Assembly: GCA_037974335.1 (NCBI GenBank)
Contig: CM075728.1
Coordinates: forward strand, 143,248,785-143,312,784
Direction: 5' to 3'
DNA: 64,000 bases
Origin: Prionace glauca
Lineage: Eukaryota > Chordata > Chondrichthyes > Carcharhiniformes > Carcharhinidae
Numbering within the stretch: the stretch's first letter is position 1; each line of letters begins with the position of its first letter. Under the pieces are notes generated by a model. The model worked only from the letters and a program-made list of their open reading frames with translations, was not told where the DNA came from and searched no databases. Made by a program: the position numbers and the translations under genes. Below are positions 58,245-64,000 of this stretch, piece after piece.

Positions 58245-58650
58245 TAGTGGGTCAGATGGTGTACAGGAAAGACATAGAGAATCTGGTGAATTGGTGCGAC
58301 AACAATAATTTCTCCCTCAATGTCAGTAAAATGAAAGAGATAGTGATACATTTCAGGAATCATAGTGGAGGACATGTCCCTGACTACATCAATGGGGATG
58401 AAATGGAAATGGTTGAGAGTTTCAACTTTTTAGGTGTCCAGATCACCAACAACCTGTCCTGGTTCCCCCCATGCTGACACTGTAGTGAAGAAAGCCACCA
58501 ATACCTTTACTTTCTCAGGCAGCTAAGGCTACAACTCTCATCAATTATTATAGATACACCATAGAAAGCATCATTTCTAGCTGCATCACAGCTTGTTATG
58601 GCTGCTGCTCTGATGTTACTCATCGCAGGATTCTCACTGAGCTGATCTGG
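58245..58650 (+). mobile_element. Non-CR1 LINE RT fragment
   Basis: 58226-58477 encodes NNFSLNVSKMKEIVIHFRN and EMEMVESFNFLGVQITNNLS, the thumb-side region of a non-LTR reverse transcriptase of the type common in fish. Frame changes follow (KKATNTF, then RYTIESIISSCITACYG). The exact clade (L2-like or Rex1-like) is uncertain. Confidence 0.8.
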
Positions 58651-58654
58651 TAGC

Positions 58655-59010
58655 CACAATATTTATACATACTCCAGTTTCAGGCCACTGATAACCTCAG
58701 GCTGTTGAGCGTGGGGGAATTCAGTGATGGTAATGCCATTGCATGTAACAGCAATGGTTAGATTCTCTCTTGTTGGAGGTGGTCATTGCCTGGCACTCAA
58801 GTGGAACGAATGTTATTCCCCACTCGTCAGTCCAAGCCTGGATATTGTCCATATCTTGCTACATTTGAACATCGACGCTCCAGTATCTGAGGAGTCACAA
58901 ATGGTACTGAACATTGTCCAATCATCAGTGAACATCCCCACTTTTGACTTTATGATGGAGGGAAGGTTATTGATGAAGCAGCTGAAGATGGTTGAGTCTT
59001 ATATTTAAGA
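58655..59010 (-). mobile_element. Old LINE RT fragment with degraded F-x-DD box
   Basis: On the minus strand near 58920 the frame reads GMFTDDWTMF, a decayed form of the FADD catalytic motif, followed by a region like SNKRESNHCCYMQWHYH. Inferred to be a different LINE family from CR1, inserted tail to tail with the previous fragment. Confidence 0.65.
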
Positions 59011-59109
59011 TTTGTCAGCCAATCAGCACTTTCTGTCTGGATAACAAAGATCGATACGGTGATGAGCAATTTCACAACAACCTCGCACCATCACCATAGC
59101 AACTTGCTT

Positions 59110-59139
59110 GGTTTTTGCTTGGTTAACCAAGCAAAAACC
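59110..59139. repeat. 30-bp perfect palindrome
   Basis: ggtttttgcttggtt followed at once by aaccaagcaaaaacc; no spacer. Confidence 0.9.
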
Positions 59140-59891
59140 TCACAACTGATGCACACTTCAATAAATCTCCACAATCACCTAATATATCACTCAAGGTCAT
59201 AATTAATAACTCTGATATCACCCAATATATCAGAAGGTCAATTAATAAATCTGTCGGATTTCCTTATCTATCACAGCTGTACAGTTGGGTTCCAGCAATA
59301 CGTCAGCACAGTGTTGTAATGTTTTGCTACTGACCCAAAGATTAAAGGATGCAAAGTTCACACTCTAGTGTTCAGAAAAGTTTAGGGGGCAATTTTCCCA
59401 CAGCACAACAGGCCAGGAGACTTGAGTGGAGGCGTACTGCAGGCCCCCTGACGGGCACCTCTGCGTGAATTCCAGTGCCGGATTTCTGGCACCATCAGCT
59501 CAGTGTCCGAAATCAGCGTGGAGCTGCCGAATATGTTCAAACCTAATTTAAATATAATTTCAATCCTATTTGCAGGCCTAAGACTGAAATTTCTAGGCCC
59601 ATTAGCCTCCCCCCGCAGAGTGATAGACGGAGGCCAGCGATTAGGGGAGACTCAGTCTGCTGGAGGGTGGGGCAGTATCCTGCAGGGTTACTGCGCTTGT
59701 GCCGATCTCGGTGCTGATATATCAGCCCACGCACAGTGGCCCACTCCAGCAGGCCCAATGTTGCTGGCCCCTCCAGCGGGAATAGGCCCCACCCAGTTTT
59801 TTATGGTGATTCACACTAACGCACTCTGTAGTGCACAAAGTGTGAGATTCATTTTGAAACTGGTGCAAAAATGTCAGTTAAAGTCGAATTA
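59140..59891. other. Unassigned, partly GC-rich DNA
   Basis: 59390-59830 is richer in GC than its surroundings, but no exon or known repeat was recognised. Confidence 0.3.
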
Positions 59892-60102
59892 CATAGAACA
59901 TAGAACATTACAGCGCAGAACAGGCCCTTCGGCCCACGATGTTGCGCCGACCAGTTACAAAACAATGACCCACTAGCCTAAACCAATCCCTTTTTATCCA
60001 TAAACCTATCCACAGATCTCTTAAACGCCCCCAAACTAGGTGCATTTACAACTGCAGCTGGCAGGGCATTCCAGTCCCTCACCACCCTCTGGGTAAAGAA
60101 CC
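59892..60102 (-). mobile_element. CR1 group B tail
   Basis: Antisense: catagaacattacagcgcag to ccaccctctgggtaaagaac. Abuts the next copy. Confidence 0.92.
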
Positions 60103-61219
60103 ATAGAACATAGAACATTACAGCACAAACAGGCCCTTCGGCCCTCGAGTTGCGCCGATCGCATCAACCCCACCAATCTATAGACCTATCTATAACCCCC
60201 AATCCCATTAAACCCCATATACTCATCCAGAAGTCTTTTAAAAGACCCCAGCGAGTTCGCCTCCACCACCGACGACGGCAGCCGATTCCAATCACTCACT
60301 ACCCTCTGAGTGAAAAACTTACCCCTAACATCACCTCTGTACTTCCCTCCCCGCACCTTAAATCTGTGTTCTCTCGTAGCGACCATTTCAACCCGGGGAA
60401 ATAGCCTCTGAGAGTCCACCCTATCTATTCCTCTCAACATTTTATAAACCTCTATCAGGTCGCCTGTCAACCTTCGCCTCTCCAGGGAAAAGAGTCCCAG
60501 CTCCCTCAACCTATCTTCATAAGGCATGCCTCCCAGTCCAGGCAACATCCTTGTAAATCTCCTCTGCACCCTTTCAATAGCTTCTACGTCTTTCCTATAG
60601 TGAGGCGACCAGAACTGCGCACAGTACTCCAAATGAGGCCTGACGAGGGTCCTGTAAAGTTGCAGCATTACCTCCCGACTCCTAAACTCAATCCCTCGAT
60701 TAATGAAGGCCAGTACACCATACGCCTTCTTGACCACCTCCTCCACCTGCGAGGCCGATTTAAGAGTCCTGTGAACCCGGACCCCGAGATCCTTCTGCTC
60801 TTCAACGCTACTAAGACCCCTGCCCTTAATAGTGTACTCGTTCATCCCGTTGGTTCTGCCGAAATGGACTACTACACATTTATCCGCGTTGAAGTCCATC
60901 TGCCACTTCTCCGCCCATTCCTGCATCCTATCTATGTCCTGCTGCAACTTTTGACATCCTTCTAGACCATCCACAACACCGCCGACCTTCGTGTCATCAG
61001 CGAACTTGCTAACCCATCCCTCCACTTCCTCATCCAGGTCATTTATGAAAATGACAAACAACAAGGGTCCCAGAACAGATCCCTGGGGCACCCCACTGGT
61101 GACTGACCTCCATTCCGAAAAAGACCCATCCACAACCACTCTCTGCCTTCTGCAGGCAAGCCAGTTCTGGATCCACAAGGCCAAAGGCCCTTGGATCCCA
61201 TGCCCTCTCACCTTCTCAA
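60103..61219 (-). mobile_element. CR1 group C LINE, open C-terminal frame
   Basis: The open frame 60186-61211 runs from within RT ([30 protein letters not shown]) to RGKFFTQRVVSDWNRLPSSV and GFNGIGGYR without a stop in 341 codons, so a recent but strongly 5'-truncated insertion. Confidence 0.94.
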
Positions 61220-61221
61220 CT

Positions 61222-61470
61222 GATCATTTAATTACGAGAGGTCACGATCTAACGGTGAGGGGGGAGAAGTATAATTTGGATGTGAGAGGAAGGTTCACGC
61301 AGAGGGTCGTGGGGGTATGGAACGCACTACCGAGTAGGGTGGTGGAGGCAGGCATGTTGGACTTGTTTAAGGTTTACTTAGATAGACACATGAGCGAAAC
61401 AAGGATGGAGGGTTATAGTAGAGGGTATAAAATAGGGTCAGAGCTTCGGGAAACACCAGAAACGTAGACT
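61222..61470 (+). mobile_element. CR1-like LINE C-terminal fragment, group F
   Basis: Encodes ITRGHDLTVRGEKYNLDVRG, then RFTQRVVGVWNALPSRVVEA and LFKVYLDRHMSE, related to but distinct from groups A-E. Followed at once by the family 2 sequence at 61493, so together they may be one LINE 3' end. Confidence 0.8.
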
Positions 61471-61492
61471 TGCATGTTAATGTTTTTGTCTT

Positions 61493-61945
61493 TTTATTCC
61501 GCATGTGTCGGTCCAACTTGTCAAATGAGGGTCATGCACATGTTGGGTCGTGCGTGGGCTGCTCTTGGAGGTTCTGGGAGTGGCCTAGTACTTCGTGTCG
61601 GTGTGTGTGCTTGATCCTGGACCGGTAGATGGGCGCCGCAACAGCTCAGTGACTAGCACTGCTAGCTGTGCAGACACATGGATTTGGGCCTGTGTCTGTG
61701 GGAGTTTGCACATTCTCCCTGTGGTTGCGTGGATTTCCTCCGGGCGCTCCGGTTTCCTCCCACACCCCAAAGATGTGCTCTTAGGCTGACTGGTTTACCA
61801 AATTGACACTATTCTCCCCTGAATCTGGCTAAGTTAGGGGTTCCACTCACATACACACAGGGCAGGGTAGGTGTAGGAGGATGCGGCGGTACAGGCTCGT
61901 TGGGCCGAAGGGCCTGTTTCCCGTGCTGGGTTGTTCTTTGTTCAT
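61493..61945 (+). mobile_element. SINE family 2 or LINE group F 3' UTR
   Basis: Homologous over its whole length to 16147-16590 in reverse: head gtcgtgcgtgggctgctctt, tRNA-like block cagctcagtgactagcactg, tail gggcctgtttcccgtgctgg and gttctttgttc. Confidence 0.82.
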
Positions 61946-62009
61946 TTACTAACTTGCAGAATAATTTCTCCTTGATGGTAAATTGTGTTTAACTGAATCA
62001 GTTTTGAGT

Positions 62010-62165
62010 AATAAGAACATAAGATCATAAGAAATAGGAGCAGGAGTAGACCATCTAGCCCTTCGAGCCTGCCCCGCCATTCAATAAGATCATGGATGAT
62101 GTAAAGTGGATCAGTTCCACCTACCCGCCTGCTCCCAATCACCCTTAATTTCTCTTATAAATACC
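62010..62165 (-). mobile_element. CR1 group A tail
   Basis: Antisense: agaacataagatcataagaa, gcccttcgagcctgccccgc, aatcacccttaatttctctt. Confidence 0.88.
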
Positions 62166-63017
62166 ATTTATAAATGATTAAATATCACAAAGCACTCTCC
62201 CATATGTCTACAATGAAATGCAGAGTGCTGGTTACCCCCAAAAAAATCAAAATTGGTGCTGTTTAAATCTACAAACAGGAAATAGTTAATTTTGTGAAAT
62301 TCAATGACATAAGCTACAAATGTAAAATTGTTTAATTACATTCCAACAGTGAAATACATTTTATATAAATCAGAACCTCATTTATCGCAGGTATATTTTT
62401 GGAATAATCCTGCAATCCCAAACCCTCAGCAGAGAATAGCTCAAAGCTCTTCAGAAAAAGACCTTCTTGTTGGAAGTTTGGGATTCTGGAATTAACCCTA
62501 TTCAGCTAACCTTTACAATCAATAAATAACAAAAATACTGTTACTGTTTCATCCAGGGGACGGGAGACAGGAGACCTGTTTCCATTTAACAAGTGTCTGA
62601 AAAAGTGAAATATCTTTTCACTGATTCACATTAACTCCTCAAACGCTGCAATACAGCATTTACTAACTCAGCAAACTGATGTTACACAAAGTTTCACTGA
62701 AATTATTGAAGGGCATTGTCAATTTCCTAGTGTCTCTGAACATGTTTTAAAAATAACTGCTCCTTGGACTATAAGTTGCTGTTACATTTTCTATAAATAG
62801 CAAACCTCTCAACAAAAGTTCCAAAAGGACATTAGTGCAACTGTTGTCTTCAATTCAACACAAACAGAAACAAACTGTTTCAACTGGTGGCTCAGAAAGC
62901 TGCAGATCACAGAAAGCTGATGCTGCAATCAGTCTGTCCAGTTACCGCTCTCCATTCTAAACCATTTGAATTACTTTAAGGTTTAAGCAATTAAATGTCC
63001 ACAGATGTCATTCTTTA
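62166..63017. other. Sequence downstream of PTPMT1
   Basis: AT-rich; probably includes the PTPMT1 3' UTR. No repeat recognised. Confidence 0.4.
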
Positions 63018-63185
63018 CTACTTGAAAGTCGCAGCGCCTTTTGGTTCACACAGAATATCTGGTTCCTCTGAGAATAGTGCACAGTAATAGCTGTTCAGCA
63101 TTTTAAACTGGCCACTGCGAATAAGAATGTGAGGTCTGATTGAAGCAATGTAATCACATGCCGTCTTTGGACTCCAGTGATGCAT
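63018..63185 (-). CDS. PTPMT1: PTPMT1 last coding exon (partial gene)
   Basis: PTPMT1 is the mitochondrial phosphatase that converts phosphatidylglycerophosphate to phosphatidylglycerol for cardiolipin synthesis. This exon has 55 codons plus TAG: MHHWSPKTACDYIASIRPHI then LIRSGQFKMLNSYYCALFSE. It aligns with human VHKWSPEEAVRAIAKIRSYI and HIRPGQLDVLKEFHKQI. Acceptor ttcctttag precedes the first codon; phase 0, as expected. The catalytic HCKAGRxRS exon is not in the window and would lie to the right. The tail-to-tail position with KBTBD4 matches human, which supports the call; a paralogue is less likely. Confidence 0.82.
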   Translation of the reverse strand: MHHWSPKTACDYIASIRPHILIRSGQFKMLNSYYCALFSEEPDILCEPKGAATFK

Positions 63186-63396
63186 CTAAAGGAAGGGATT
63201 TAGGAATAAACAAGTTAAAAAGAAATGTTTCCCCAATATCTTTGTACCTTTCATTTAGGACAAGATTAATTAATTCAATCAATATGTTGGGAGAGTTTAC
63301 AAGTTTGACACCTGGAATGGGTGGGTTGTCTAATGAGCAAAGGTTAGGCAGAGTGAGCTTGATTCCACTGGAGTTCAGAGAGTGAGGGGTGACAAT

Positions 63397-63490
63397 GCAG
63401 TACAGGCCATTCCACTCTGAGTCCACACCAAAGAGCATCTTACCCAGACCCTCTTCCCCTGTCCTAGTTCTGTAACTGCACACCTTTGGA
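63397..63490 (-). mobile_element. SINE family 1 fragment
   Basis: aatgcagtacaggccattcc, gagtccacaccaaagagcat and cacacctttggaatgg, diverged. Lies in the last PTPMT1 intron. Confidence 0.5.
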
Positions 63491-64000
63491 ATGGAAGGAC
63501 AAAACAACAAAGACTAATAAAAAGGGAATGAAGGAGCGAGGGTAAAAGGTCAATCCATAATGTTTCTTGTGACTTTTTAAATTCACCATTAACCCAAGCA
63601 AATCAAACATTTAATGCAATCTTGTTAAAACAAGTTCATATTCTTGTGCTTTAATCTTTCAATGTTAGAGCAAAGCTCAAGATAAAATGTTAAGAGTATT
63701 TTCCCTACTGTTGTGAATGTGTTGGGGATACACTGAACTTGAGAAAGCTTAGGAAGGGACAAATAAACTGATCACCTTTGCAGATACAGAAATTACACTC
63801 TCTGCCCTTCTCCAAACTGTCAAAATCCAAACTGGGCAATGAAAATTCCCAACACTAAGAATTTCAAACTCTACAGTTAGAATAAGTCTTACCAATCTCT
63901 TTTTTCAATATACTGGAAAACAGTATTAAACACACAAAACATTGGAAATACACAGCAGGTAAGGCAGAAAAGAGGAGTTCACATTTTTGATAAAAGATTA
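63491..64000. other. PTPMT1 intron, unassigned
   Basis: Searched on the minus strand for HCKAGRSRSA-type or NEEYET-type coding; none seen. Confidence 0.4.

Noticed and set aside
59390-59880. GC-richer stretch as a CpG-island promoter
   Set aside because: No adjacent first exon on either strand, and PTPMT1 starts further right; it may be a repeat.

Overview
The window is vertebrate genomic DNA, most likely from a shark or other cartilaginous fish. Seen directly: intron-bearing housekeeping genes, a vertebrate RAG1 read from one long coding exon, and very dense CR1-type LINEs and tRNA-derived SINEs. The elasmobranch assignment is inferred from the repeat style (many CR1 subfamilies ending in TTCTTATG or TTCTATG units, and SINEs resembling those of sharks); no species is claimed.

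Four host genes are present. RAG1 (2118-5348, minus) looks intact. NDUFS3 (22878-30669, minus) is present as six exons, with its first coding exon not found. KBTBD4 (42629-54543, plus) has three coding exons, the middle one a 107-bp exon at 48962-49068 that a simple ORF scan misses. The last coding exon of PTPMT1 lies at 63018-63185 (minus). NDUFS3 and KBTBD4 are head to head and KBTBD4 and PTPMT1 tail to tail, the arrangement known from human 11p11.2. Here RAG1 sits next to this block, whereas in human it lies about 11 Mb away. RAG2, expected beyond the 3' end of RAG1, would be off the left edge.

Most of the rest is repeats. I separate CR1 copies into working groups by tail and C-terminal coding sequence: A (17880-22318, 36331-38998, 41690-42367, 49531-52577 and tails), B (27237-29416, 32684-33680, 43893-45197 and tails), C (23954-24676, 45925-48265, 60103-61219 and tails), D (10286-11592), E (13793-16018) and F (61222-61470). 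The copy at 17880-22318 is near full length, with an esterase-like ORF1 and an endonuclease/RT ORF2. Several tRNA-derived SINE families, a 5S-rRNA-derived sequence and three copies of a hairpin-forming element with 13-14 bp target duplications complete the set.

The stretch 33.7-41.3 kb needs caution. It holds a 100-N gap (33704-33803), 2.5 kb of almost pure purine sequence, and four copies of one 16-17 nt word that flanks the gap and interrupts flanking sequence. I recognise this word as a PacBio barcode (bc1018, from memory), so it is probably uncleaned sequencing-library sequence. The shared NDUFS3/KBTBD4 promoter and both first exons should lie in this interval and are not seen, so they are probably in the gap or lost.

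I found no convincing new gene system. The least explained biological signal is the hairpin element family.
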